A DNA stretch of 64,000 nt from assembly GCA_030142905.1 (NCBI GenBank), contig JASJOG010000046.1, positions 1,272,501 to 1,336,500 on the forward strand, given 5' to 3'. Below are positions 24,300 through 37,300 of the stretch, piece after piece (the first letter of the stretch is position 1; each line of letters opens with the position of its first letter). Below the pieces are notes generated by a model. That model was not told where the DNA came from and ran no database searches. It worked only from the letters and a program-made list of their open reading frames with translations. This DNA comes from Heliopora coerulea. Its lineage: Eukaryota > Cnidaria > Anthozoa > Scleralcyonacea > Helioporidae. The position numbers and the translations under genes are program-made.

Positions 24300-24301
24300 T
24301 A

Positions 24302-25329
24302 TTGTCGGTTTAGTTTTTCTAGTGTACTTTCTGAAGTTACCGGCCGGTAATGGTTGCGGCAAATGTGTGCCGTCAAACAAATCTGGTCGTCTGAAAGTCT
24401 AAGCTTCTTTGCATGCATATATAATCCTTCCTATCTAGTGTGACCAGTGCTGGTTAATCGAGCAGTGGTACAGTGGCAAAGTGAGGGTGCAAGGCCCTTA
24501 CCCACGTTCAACCACGTACTCGCAAAACATCTATTTCGTCTCAACGTGAAGCAAACTCGTAAGAGAAACTTTTGATTGTTTTCCTTAAAAAGCTAGATAC
24601 GTGGCATACGCTACATCTGTCAAAAAATTAAACGTGTAATTTGTAATTTTAACCTTGAAGCGTCTACGGCTCTTTTGTGTTGCTCGGTCTAGGCGTTTTA
24701 AGTTTTTACTTTGCGCGGCAGAAACTTAAAACTTTGAGACTGAAGTATGACACAATTTTATTACCTCTCGTGTGAAGTTTTTCTTATTTCCAGCCTGAAA
24801 ACTGCAACTGTTCGAGAATCTTTGATCTTTCGGAGAATTTGGGCTTGGAAAGATGCGAACTGTACTGAATTTGCCAGATCGCCGCGCTGTTTGGCATACC
24901 CAGTAAACCTGGTGTCGAGTTAAATGTTTCATTCCAAGATGGCGGATTTCAGTGAAAGTGCTACGGTTTGGAGATGGAAGGTACAATTTCGAGACTGTCT
25001 GCGTTCTTTTAAATGAAATAGTATTAACAAACTTAAAGGAGTAAAAAATTCAGCCGTAAAAACCAGCTCTAACCTAAATGGTTGACTATGCGTAAAAGGG
25101 ATACGTACGCCATTGTCATGTGTGTGAATTCACAGCGACAGTGCGTTTAATTAATTTTGGCGGAATGCTGCTTAACGAGCGAAATTTTTAAGCTATTGAT
25201 GGCCTGTATAAATTATATTTCCTGTGAGCTCAATAAAGCAATTAAGTTATCGTATTTGTGGTTCTCCTTAGTTTTTTATTATGACTTTGTCATTGCTTTA
25301 GAAGTAGACAAAGAGCGGGAAACTTGAAA
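24302..25329. other. 5' flank of the pseudouridine enzyme gene
   Basis: No gene seen. The stretch probably holds the promoter and 5' UTR of the gene starting at 25330, but I see no confident core promoter element. Confidence 0.35.
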
Positions 25330-28300
25330 ATGTCGTGGAGCGCGTGGCTACTTAAGGGGTCACGGTGGAGTTTCGTACCTGGAAACCACTTCTCCACAGC
25401 CTCATGGAAATCAAAAGTTGTAATTCACAAGGAAGTATCAGAAGCTCTTCTCAGAAATAAACCTGTTGTGGCTTTGGAGTCGACAGTCCTTACCCATGGA
25501 ATGCCATTTCCACGAAACCTCAAGTAAGTCAGAGAATTTTTCTTATAACCAGAGGGGCAAGTAGGTCTTATCACAAGATCACAGAAACCTATTTTGGATT
25601 TTTAAAAACACAGAAGATAAAATTGCTTCTTTATCCTTATGACTTGAGGAGTACATTTTGATCATGATTCTTGCAACAATGTTTCTTCAAGTCTTTATTC
25701 AGAATTACAATTAGCAGCTAGTCACAGTTCACTAAATTCATCCCTTCTTGTGTAGGCCATGTTAAAGAAGTGGCAAATTATGATTTGGGCCTCCAGCATA
25801 TTAACCTGTTAAAGTTTAAGAGTAGACTTTTGTATTTTGCTCTGGCTTATGCAAGACAGTTTTACTGGTTGCAGGGATTAGCCCATGATTTGGGGCTGCG
25901 TCACAAATCTGACACTGTTGTCAGGCTATAAGGTATAAGCATCTGATGCCTCTTGCATGACTGAAACTCAGTAAGCTTGTACAACCCATCTAAAAGGCTT
26001 GGTAGTTTTGTATTGATGATTCTGTTTCATGTGATTTAGGACTGCCAGGTCAGTTATTGAAATTATTCGCAGGAATGGAGTTGTCCCAGCCACTGTGGCC
26101 ATCTTAAATGGAGAACTTCATGTTGGTAAGTAGCTTCATGAATTATATTATGACAGATGTACAATCATCAGACTGGCAAAAGGTCGTTCTTTTTCAACCA
26201 TTCACAGACTTTAGTCTGTGAATGGTTGAAATGTTATTTAACATTTTACACACACTATGTTGTAAATGTGTTACTGAATTTTGATCCTCAGGTCTTACCA
26301 GGAGTGAATTGGAGTATATCTCTAAAATGGGGAAAGCTGCCATAAAAACATCCAGAAGAGATTTAGCTGCAGTTCTCAGTAAGGTACATAAAAAGTGCTG
26401 GTTGACATTTTTCCACAGGTGGTAAAGTTCTTAGATTATAAATTGAACCCCTTGTTTTTATAACTGAAAAAAGTTTTTGGTAGGCTAAATACAAAGAAAG
26501 TTTATCCTGTGAATTTAAACATGTAGCTGCAAAAAAGAAATCTGATCTCCCTATGACAGACTTATCCACAACATGATGACTTGTACCACTCAATTATTAT
26601 TAATATTAATAATAGTTTTTGGTTATAACTAAAACATCTTTTAAAGACTGTTTTCTTCACTGTATCCCACAATGTACTGATTATCATTTACAAGTATCAA
26701 AGTTACCAAACACAAGCTTGACTTGTAAATCCAAAATAGTTACAGCTTTTTGTACTGATTTTACATGCTCCTATATTACCTATAATACCTGGGTCTTATA
26801 GGTAATATAGTGTCCCAAAGGTCTGTATTCAACCTTCATCTGTCAAATGTACATTGGTCCTCCCTTAAAATTTCAGGAATTCAAAATCTGTGGGAGATCT
26901 TACCCTACCATTTTGGTCACATGTTTAAATTGATTGTTTTATTCCTGCATACAGGGTTTCATTGGTGGGACCACAGTTTCAGGAACAATGGTAGCTGCTG
27001 CAAAAGCTGGAATCCCTGTCTTTGTAACTGGTGGTATTGGAGGAGTGCATTATGGAGCTGATAAGTGTGCGCAGCACTTACTTTGTTTAACACTTCGTGC
27101 GGCCGGTTCAGCAGGTTGCACATAGTTTGGTGACTATTTATTTGTGATATTCACCGTTCTAGTCCTTTGCACATAGTGTGACAGTGTAACTGAGGACATC
27201 CAACGCTATGTTCAGTGATTGACGGGTGGTACAAAATAAGAGTGGGGAAGAGTATTAACAATGACAAAATGCCAGTTATTGTATCTGAAATAGAGGTTGA
27301 TGGGATGACGGGCATCAAGAGTGTTATTTTAAGCTATTTAATTTTTTGGCCAAATATACTCGAAAACCACCATTTTTCTTGTAATCTCAGAATTTTCCGA
27401 GGGAGCGTCCCTGGAGCTCGATTGTACGGAGCGCAGAAGCCAGAGGGGTGCCGATATCAATCATGTCTTCGGACACCAGAAACTCATGCAATTCCCTAAT
27501 GCACATATGTGCTGTTAAACATAATAACCATGAAATATGGTTAAATCTCTTCTGTACAGTACATCAACTCTCGTGGTGTTACGATTATCATTGAATGATA
27601 GATGAACGTTCGTCAAGCTCTATCCTCAGAAAAACGATTTCAGAACCCCAGACGGGGATCGAACCCGCAACTTTCTGATGAGCGGTGAGACGCTCTAACC
27701 ATTGAGCTACCAAGACTCAGATAGTGAGCTAAGGTATATATAACATATAATGGCTTTCGCTTAGGTCGCACACATGTCAAACTTGCACCTTAGCTCACCA
27801 TCTGAGTCTTGGTAGCTCAATGGTTAGAGCGTCTCACCGCTCATCAGAAGGTTGCGGATTCGATCCCCGCCTGGGGCTCAGAAATCGTTTCTCTGAGGAT
27901 AGAGCTTGACGAACGTTCAACTATCATTCAAGATATCTCCAATTCTATTTCAGAATCATCCTCTGGGTATTATGAAACGAAATTTCACAATTTAACCTAC
28001 ACTGCTGAAGTCAACTGAAAAATGTTGACTTCAGCAGTGTAGGTTAAATTGTGAAGTTTCGTTAGATATCTCCAAGCTCCCACATTTCCAAGGTATATAT
28101 CTCATGATTATCATTATTATATGGCTGAGCTCATTGTTGGTCCTTACGCAAAACTACGCATGCTGATTGGCTGTTAAGCTTTCCGAGATTTCACGATATC
28201 GGACCGGTCCGATACGTGTTTTATTCCTGACCTGTACGTTTTGGCGGGAAAATCTTCAAGTTGATTTTAATGAAATTTAAGGAGAATTAAGTACCTACAT

Positions 28301-31300
28301 TGAAAAATTCTGGGTTATAAAATGTACAGGTACACTAGTGCTACTTTTGTTTGAAGCTAATTATACAAAAGTACGAGAAACGAATGTTTAACTGGTGGAA
28401 ACAAGAAGCCAAACGAACGCGTTACGAGATAAGGTACACAGCAGCATCCAACATCGAAAGCTCAGTTAAAAATGTGAAAGAAAACGGACCAAAAGCCATA
28501 TAATAAATTCTTTATTAACCTCGTTTGCTCGGTCCGTACAGGAAAGTATTTGCCTCCGGGTTTTTTTTCGCACATACCTCGCTCATTCACCTCCCTATCT
28601 TTACGAAAACCTCATGCAAATACTTTCCCGTGCGGATCTCGCCCACGGTTAACGTGTACTTAGTACATGTTAACCGTGAGCGATAGTGCTTTCATTGAGA
28701 AGAGTTAATGCCGTTTCCTTTCAATTGAGTTAATGCTTCAAATTTGCTTTTCAGCTTTTGATGTGAGTGCAGACTTGGTTGAACTAGGTCGAACACCAGT
28801 TGCTGTTATATGTGCTGGAGTGAAATCAATCTTAGATATTGGTTTGACGTTGGAGTACTTGGTAATGTAAATTTGATACATCTAAATTTGATACATGGTA
28901 TTTCTAAAATATTTGACTGACTAGGGAGGGAGTAAGTTTGTTTTTTTGATTTTTTTTTTTTTTGGTTTTTTTTACGGTGAAAATGTACAACCAATTCACC
29001 GAACATTCGCACTCCAATTTTTCACTCCGACTTACCTCAGTTTTTCCTCTCGTAAGTTTCAGCAGTTCCTTCGCCCTTTTGGGTTTCCAAACACGTCGTT
29101 CAACCCTGGCTACGCGGTACACTATTTTTTCACCATTTTCACTCAAAGCCGTTTTTTTTTCTGACCATTTTTCCTTTAAGGAAACTCTTGGTGTAACAGT
29201 TGCTACTTATGGGAATTCTTTGGACTTTCCGGCCTTTTTCACACCAAAGAGTGGTTATAAGGTATTTTGTCTTTAAGTCATCTGCAGACCAGCTTCACAA
29301 CGTGTGAATATTATTATCACTTTGAAAACGCAGCAAACCAAACTGCAGTGTCGTACAGCATAAAGAGCTGAGCACAGAGAACTGCACCTCAGTAAAGCCC
29401 TGAATAGCACAATATCCTACAACTTAGCCTAACTATACAGCTACACGCTGCAACACACAGTCCAGCACAACACGATACAATACACCGCAGTACAACCCAC
29501 AACGAGCGCGCCGCTTTTCAGTACGGCACTGGATTGCGCAGCCTGCACATCTCAGCTGAGCACGGGGGTGTTGGTGACACAGTGGTAGTGCACATGTCTC
29601 TCACCACTGTGACTAGGGTTCGATTCCGACTCCATGCAGTTATCTGATTAAAGTTACCTTGGTCACATGTGAGAAGAATGTTGACCAGTTTGACTCCACA
29701 AAACATCACAGGTTTTCTCCGGGTACTCCGGTTTCCTCCTGTAGTAACACTGGATCCATGAGGGTTGGACCTCAACTGGACCTCTAGGGAGAACAGCTTA
29801 GGTAGCTGACAGGGTTCTCCAGGATATATAAATACACTTTACCTTTACCTTGCCGTCTCATCCCAATTGAAACCCATTCAAGAGTTATCTATATAGTCTG
29901 TAATTCTCTCAATAACGTCCATATCTAAAAATGAGTAACTTGGCTCGGTAACCTCCGATTCCTAGTGTTCACTTTTTCACCTTGCATAGCCAAATCATTA
30001 GGTATTTGAATATGATCTTTTACATTTCGATCTTTCATTTTTTCCTCTTAGGTTCCTTACAATGTCAGCACTCCAAAAGAGGCCGCTTCAATGATAGGTT
30101 TGTTGCTAGATTTTTCTTTTTGTGACAACTCACGTAATAATTAGCCAAAAGTTACGTGTGGAACTTACACGTCGAAAGACTTGCCGTAGACCTTCCTAAG
30201 CCCTTCCTAAGCCCTTCCTAAGTTTTACTCTAACGTTTCTAAGACGTGTAACCTTGCGATGACCAGTTAGAAGTGCTCACAATGATCGGTTTCTTGTATG
30301 AAGTGAGATGAATTCTATCCGAAATAAAGTTTGTATTGTGAGTTATTTAAGCAGTTTTCTTATTTTCCTCAAATGTTTAAATTGGGGAACAAAGTATTTG
30401 CATTGGAAAAATGTTGCGAAATACACTAATAGTTGCATTCATTTTGAGAGGTGGTAAATGCCGTGGAACATGACAGGTGTCTCTAGAAATCTCGTAATGA
30501 TTGTACCTATTTCTCTTCAGACTGCAATTTGGAAATGGAGCTAAACAGCGGTATGGTCATCGCTGTACCTATCCCGGAATCCCGCGCACCGCTTGGAGCG
30601 GAAATCGAAATATCCATTCGTGAAGCTTTACAAGATGCCGAGTGTGTGTTTCACTGTGTTGACTCGGGTAATTTGGTTTTAAGAAGTAACAAATCTTTTT
30701 AAATTTTTTTGTACCTTCTCAGAACACAAGACGTATCCGGAAAAGAGGTCACTCCGTTTGTTCTTGAGCGAGTTAATCAACTTACAAAGGGAAAATCGTT
30801 GGAAGCTAGTATCCTTATGGTTATCAGCACCTACATCGATGACAATAATCAAATTAAAGGAACACTCACCAGTACTTGTCAAACTTTTTTTTACCTAAGT
30901 TTAAGCCTTCCATGCTGAAAAGTTTACCAGGCATGTCACATCAATTGCACCACCCAAACTCGCCCTAGTTACTTGAAATGAGTCACAGCTAAAGAAAAGA
31001 TCACCTGATTTTGAGTCGTTGCACAAAAACGCCACAAAAACTGTTGTGGAGGATTGTCAAGATGTGAGACTCGGAAAAGTTTCTTAATTCTCGCAACGAT
31101 TTCAAAAAATGTAGGCAAAAATTCAAGGGGACCTTTCCCCCTGTTTTTTAGTGAAGAGAAAGCACCCAAAAGTGTTCTTCGAAACGTGTTCTTTTTGACT
31201 TTGTATTGCTGTTTTACAAGTCTAAGATAGAACGAGCTTGAGCTGGTCTGAGTCAGCTGATGAGACATCTCGGTGTTTACTCAAGAATTCTATGTATTGA

Positions 31301-34300
31301 CGTATCAGAGATGGGTGAACCAGCTGGAAAGATCTATTTTTTAAATCTTTCCAAGAATATTTGCTAGAACGATTCATGAACTTTCCCTATGTATTGGCAG
31401 CACCGCATATACACTTGACTCTTGTTTAAGTATGCTCGGCTCATATTTACGGCAAGTATGTACTTAACTGCTTGTTGAAGATATTGCTCTGATACAGAAT
31501 AATGCATTGATTGGAAGTCGGATAGCTTTGGAACTGAGTAAATTGAGGGAGAGCAAAGTGTATGGCAAACCTCGAACGGTAAGGTAAAGAGACATAGCGT
31601 AAAAATATTAAATATAGACCGGTAGTCCTCGTTCTTAACTGTACTTATGGTTTATAAAGTTATGTTACATCTCATCGTGTCACATTACATCACATTTCTT
31701 GATTTTGCCGTACGTTACTTTACACGAAGTTTGGTGACATTACGCTGCCCTACACTACACTACATCGCGCCACGGCAAACCACTTCGCCCCACTCCACCA
31801 CACCACGTACCACTAAATCACACCGCACTACACACACCAGAGTACATCACACCATTCCTTCACCCTATTGTACGCCACTCCACCTTCCCCACCTCATCTC
31901 ACACCGCCACCCCACTCCACCATGCCGCACTACACCACACTACTGCACGCTTCACCAACTCACTCCACCATCCCACTGCACGTCACTCCATTGCACATAA
32001 CTACCCCACCCACTTCACCCTACCCCCTCCACCCCTTGCCACATTTACCCACACCGCACTAAACTACATTACACATGACTGGACATCCTATCACATCTTA
32101 CCATTACCAAATTTTAAACTAAAATGGTTATGACCAGAATGGTGTACAAATAAAATTTTGTCTCTTAAGTCACAGGTTCCTGATGATGTCGACGAACCAT
32201 CACCACGAAAGACTGGAAGACAACCGGTAATACAGATTATCGATCACATAGTCGCTCTTGCTGTTTCATAAAACACTGCCCTTGCTTACAGATTTCTTGT
32301 GAGAGCAATGCTTGTACGCGAGGGAGGTTTGTTACTCATAAGCGCTAATGGACGGGCGTATAAGGGTTTTGGGGGTTCAATTAGAGAATTACCCGTAGCG
32401 TTTCTTCGCAGGGACAACCTATCAACCAAGAGTGAAACCTTTGGGCAATTAACAAGAACCCTTGATCTTTCAATACAAAGTGAGATGGTGAACGAACAAG
32501 GTTAATATTTCCAATATTCCCAGAGAGTCTGCAGGCGATAAATTGGTGAAGGAGTGCGCTAGATTTTCATATTCTTCTTTTCCTAATGCCTTTGGTTTCA
32601 CAGGTTGTCATTGGTGGATCTAACGTCGATTTTACTGCAAAGGCAAACTCGGAGATCATAGTACGTTTTGGTTGTAATTCTATCTGTGAAATTTTGCTGT
32701 TCACAGCTTGTAAGGACCTAAAACAACAACAACACATTTTCTTTGTGTTGCAGTACAACGGAGCGACAAACGTAGGAAGTATCCGGCAAACTTTTGGTGG
32801 TGTGGGTAGAAATATAGCAGGTATATCTAGTTTAAAAATTTTAGTCTTCAGTTCAAGGATTGGAACGAGAGTACTCAGATAAACCTTTGTTAGCTATACT
32901 AAGATTCCTTGGAATTCATGCAGTAATAGACATCTCTTATTTTCCAGTCTTGGTGTAGAAGAAGCTCGGGTAACCCTTGAAGAAATCCAACTATGGACAT
33001 TCCTTATTGGCTCCGTTTTAGTGTAGAAGGAAACCGAGTTATTTGGGCAACCTTGTTAATTTGAGTTAAACTGCGGATCAATGGGACCAACTATTGTATT
33101 TTCAGAGATGGTGTGCAAAAACCCTAAGTACTGCAGTGATCAACCTAAGTACTGCAGTGACTTTGCTTCGTGGAGGTCCATCAGTGCGTTTTCCACAAAG
33201 CCCGTGTGGGACTCTATCCGTCATCTAAAGCCTGGTTTCCATATAATCGCTACGATCGCTGCGATCGTTGTGATCGCTCAAAAAAATTAACTCAGCGATC
33301 GCAACGATCATATGGAAACCATGAATTCAACGTTCGTAGCGATCCTAGCGATCACAGCGATCGTTGAGATAGAAAATTTTCTATCTCGGCGATCGCGATC
33401 GCTGAGTTCACGGTTTCCATATGATCGCTGCGATCACTGAGTTAATTTTTTTGAGCGATCACAGCGATCGTAGCGATCGTAGCGATTATATGGAAACCAG
33501 GCTTAAGGGTTAACGTTTAGGCTGAACATTTTCAAAAGGACCCCAGGTGATCTTCGTGATATCAGGTGTAGAGTTGAAGCCATGTTTGATAACCAGTAAT
33601 AATTGTCGTTTGGTCTTTTTTTGCAGAATGTTTGGCTCGTATAGGTCACAGCAAACCGCTGCTAATATCAGCTGTTGGTGGCGATGATTTGGGAGAAATG
33701 CTTTTAAAGCAGTTAGAGTTTGTTTACGTGGTAAGCTGTAACAACCAAAACAATAAGTTTGCAATACTTAAACAGTCTCATCTGACCTTCCATATTGTAC
33801 GCGATATTTCAAACACAAGTAGTAGTGTTTTGTGTGTGAAAAATGAGGTGAATAACCGTATGTTGAAGAGCCGATAAAGTAAGCACTGCGAGTTTTTTGG
33901 CTTCGAAAACAAATAATTTTATACATCTACGTACGAAGTAAGTTCCAGAACGTTGCCTGAACACCGGCTACCAATGAGAAGTTTATCGAAAACAGCAAGC
34001 CGTATTTTTTTAGGCAAATTACAGTCGTGATTTTCTTTTGTGTTTTCGTTGGGAATTATGAGTTTTCGAACCGATATTTTATAACAGTTTTGAAGCTTGG
34101 CGTGACGATATGTTCAATAGGACAGAAGTTTTTGCGTTGACGTCACGATGTTTGTTTGTATGTTTGTTTTATTTTAACACCTTGTAAACATTTTGAAACT
34201 TTAGTCTTGCTCTGAGTATTTGGGACGAAAGCTCAGCAGATATTCAAATAAACATCATGACGTTACCCCCCAAAACGTCTGTCTTATCATTGCATATATT

Positions 34301-37300
34301 TTATGCTTATTCGTGCCAGTGATACAGTGCAAACCTGAACAAAGCTATTTTGGACATACACATTTTAAGGTTTATGCAAAGTTGGTTATATTTTACGCCA
34401 AAATCGTGATATTGTACGCCTTCATTCTCTTTGCAGTCAACGTATGGTGTCCATGTTTCCAAAGATAGGAATACCGCAACTTACTCGGTTGTTCTAAACA
34501 AGGATGGAGAAGTAGTTGTTGGTATTGGAGATATGGAGGCGCATAGTGAAATTACTACTCAATTGGTAAGGTTGCCTTGTTGTTGCTATAATCTGATTTG
34601 AACACCGAGACCGACAAAGACTTGAGATTGAAATAAGCAAACAAATGGAGAGACAAGCAAGTACGTCTGCATCAGGGGCGCAACTGTAGAGGGGTTGGGG
34701 GGACGTTACCACTGCTCTTTTCGTGGGCAATCTTATTCGTTCCCCTATTAGTGACGGCTTTTTGCCCTCATTTCCCCAAGCGACGTAGATCTACCTCACT
34801 CGAAATGATCAAAGTCGCCCCGACAGTGTCTTCATACTACCGTCCGACCCCTGCCCTTCGAAATTCCTGGTTGCACCCCAGCGCACGTACGCAGTCACAC
34901 ACACACACACACACACACAAACCCACACACAAACCCACACACAAACCCACACACAAACCCACACAAGAAAGGACAGTCACTGGCACACGTGTAGCTTTAA
35001 CCGCAGACCTAGTAACATATAAGGACAAGTAAAGAAGAGACAACAATGGACACACAGCTTCCTTCCTAGGTATAAAGAGTCATCCACGCGCCTTAAGCCT
35101 GGTTTCCATTAAGTCGCAAGAATCGTAAAAATCGTGTCGTAGCAGTCGTCGCGACTCTTGCGATTTAATGGAAACGTGAATCGAAGTGACTCTTGCGACT
35201 CAAGCGACTAAATCGCAAATATAGGATTATTGCGATTTTTGCGATTGCGATTGCGATTCTTGCGATTCTAACGATTTAATGGAAAGCAGGCTTTGGAAAC
35301 AGATCGAGTATTAGACCAGAAATAGACACAGAGCGTCTTAAAGATAGTTTTTTTCAATAGATAAATATTTAAATATAATTTAGCTGTATAAATTTTTGAT
35401 TTGTTTGTAACATCTGATATGTATTTTTATCGGATGAAGACCAATACCAATACACACGCAAAGACACACAGATAAAAACACAGACGAAAACCGCTCACAC
35501 AAACGTAGCCGCAACTACAGGCACAGAAACATAAGAACACGTAGAGACTGGAACGTACAAACACACAGACAAAAACATAGACCAAAATACTTAAACGTGA
35601 AACCCACGCGAATGTTTTCATGGTTTTATTTTAGATCTCGGCGTTTGAAGAACCCATACGCAGCGCTCCCGTGGTAGTAATAGATGGTAACGTGGGCGAG
35701 GAAGTGATTGGTTACGTTATCAAGCTTTGCAAAGAACATGAAACGCCTGGTAAGCAAAAAGCCAGTGCGGAGTTTCAAATGTACATGAAAATACGGGTTA
35801 AAATCCATTCAATCATTAGGAATATAACTTATGCTGAGTTGGATTTTTGGATTATCGAAACTTGAGTTTTGCTTGTGAATGTCAATGAACAATTTGAATT
35901 ACCACCAAGGACAAGTAATGAGCAAACTTCACCCTAAAAATAAACATAAAATGCAAACAAACAAAAAGAAGCTTTGAAAGCTTTAAAAACTATTTTTCGT
36001 AGTCGTGTCTCAGTCACAGGTTATGTTTGGGGAAAGTTTTATCATGACCCCATTGAAATTCCGGGGTGGTTTATAGCTTTCTCATTAACGTCACCTGATG
36101 AAAGTTTTTTTTGAATGTCAACTTATCTATGCCAAGTAATCAAATCAAAATCGATTTTCGTAAGAGTCGTGTCTCGAACATTCAAGAACAAGTCGACTTT
36201 TAATATTCTTAAATCTTATTGTAAATATATCGTCGGTCAATCATTTAATACCTGGGGACACTAGAACTGTAGAGGGGACAATCAGTAGAAAACATCTTGG
36301 TCCTTCATCGAGGAAAAGTTCGTGTAAGATTCTTTATTATTATTTCCTCTTTGTTTTAGTCGTGTACGAGCCAACATGCTTAATGAAGGCTGCAAAACCG
36401 TTTACGAATAATTCTTGGAAGAACATCACTCTTACCACGCCGAACTTAAACGAACTGCGAACTATGAGCGAACTTGCGAAGAAGGAAGAGAACTGCGTCG
36501 CCGAACAGAACATGGAGGATTCCGAGACCAACTCGGACAATGCCGACACGGAGGACCCGATGACAGAAAAGGAAGAACTGTTGGAAGATATCCTGAAGGA
36601 ATGCGTGGAACTTTGTAAGCCGCTAATTCAGTATATTTCTACCGTGATTGTTACCTTGGGTCAACATGGAGTAGTGGTCTGTCGGGATGTTCCATTTGAA
36701 ACGCCTTTTACTGCTGATGGGAAAATTTTCGGTGTTGATGGGGAAAGAAAACATGGACGACTACTTTCTGCTATGCATTACCCCGCTTCAACAGGTGACC
36801 AGAGCAGAGTCGATGTTGTGAGCGTAACTGGAGCTGGAGACAGGTAAGTCGTGATGTTCGGGGTTGTCGGCAGAATTCGTGGAAAAGAAAAAGAGTTTTA
36901 TACAATAATTCATACTTAAGAGTCTAATTTACTGTATGTGCGGAACCTAATGAAGGAATTAAGTATGACCTGGGAGCAGCATCTTAATCAGTTGGGTTTA
37001 GGCAAGTTTGCTGTGGCAGAAATTATCACGTTTTGGGACACAATGTCGACTTAAATCATACCTCATGATACGAAATCATTCTACAAATGCCAAACGATAC
37101 CACGACGAACATGCCCGGGAAATCAATTATAGAGGCTCGTGGAACATTACATGTTATGCTTTGGAGGTACAAACGCGTTGCCTTCATGAAATTTTTGTTC
37201 CACTGCGAAATGAGGTGATGCTATCGTAAAGACTGGAAACATGGCTTATTAACGTTGTAATTTGTCAAAGGAAGAAGCCACTGTTTCGTTTAAATCCACG

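Noticed and set aside
24448..24520. tRNA-like sequence with GTGGTACAGTGGCAAAG
   Set aside because: There is no B box and the T arm does not pair; too weak to list.
27600..27719. Candidate tRNA gene on the minus strand
   Set aside because: A and B boxes are good, but the same head with the same tail recurs at 27803, 7007 and 21333, so it is a SINE.
31647..32062. Thr/His/Pro-rich ORFs
   Set aside because: They follow from a C-rich low-complexity tract in an intron.
32176..32226. CTGATGA followed by CACGAAAG, hammerhead-like
   Set aside because: It is an exon of the pseudouridine gene and has no helix II or III pairing.
34896..34967. Regular 12 bp repeat considered as a CRISPR-like array
   Set aside because: Units are contiguous without unique spacers and the window is eukaryotic.
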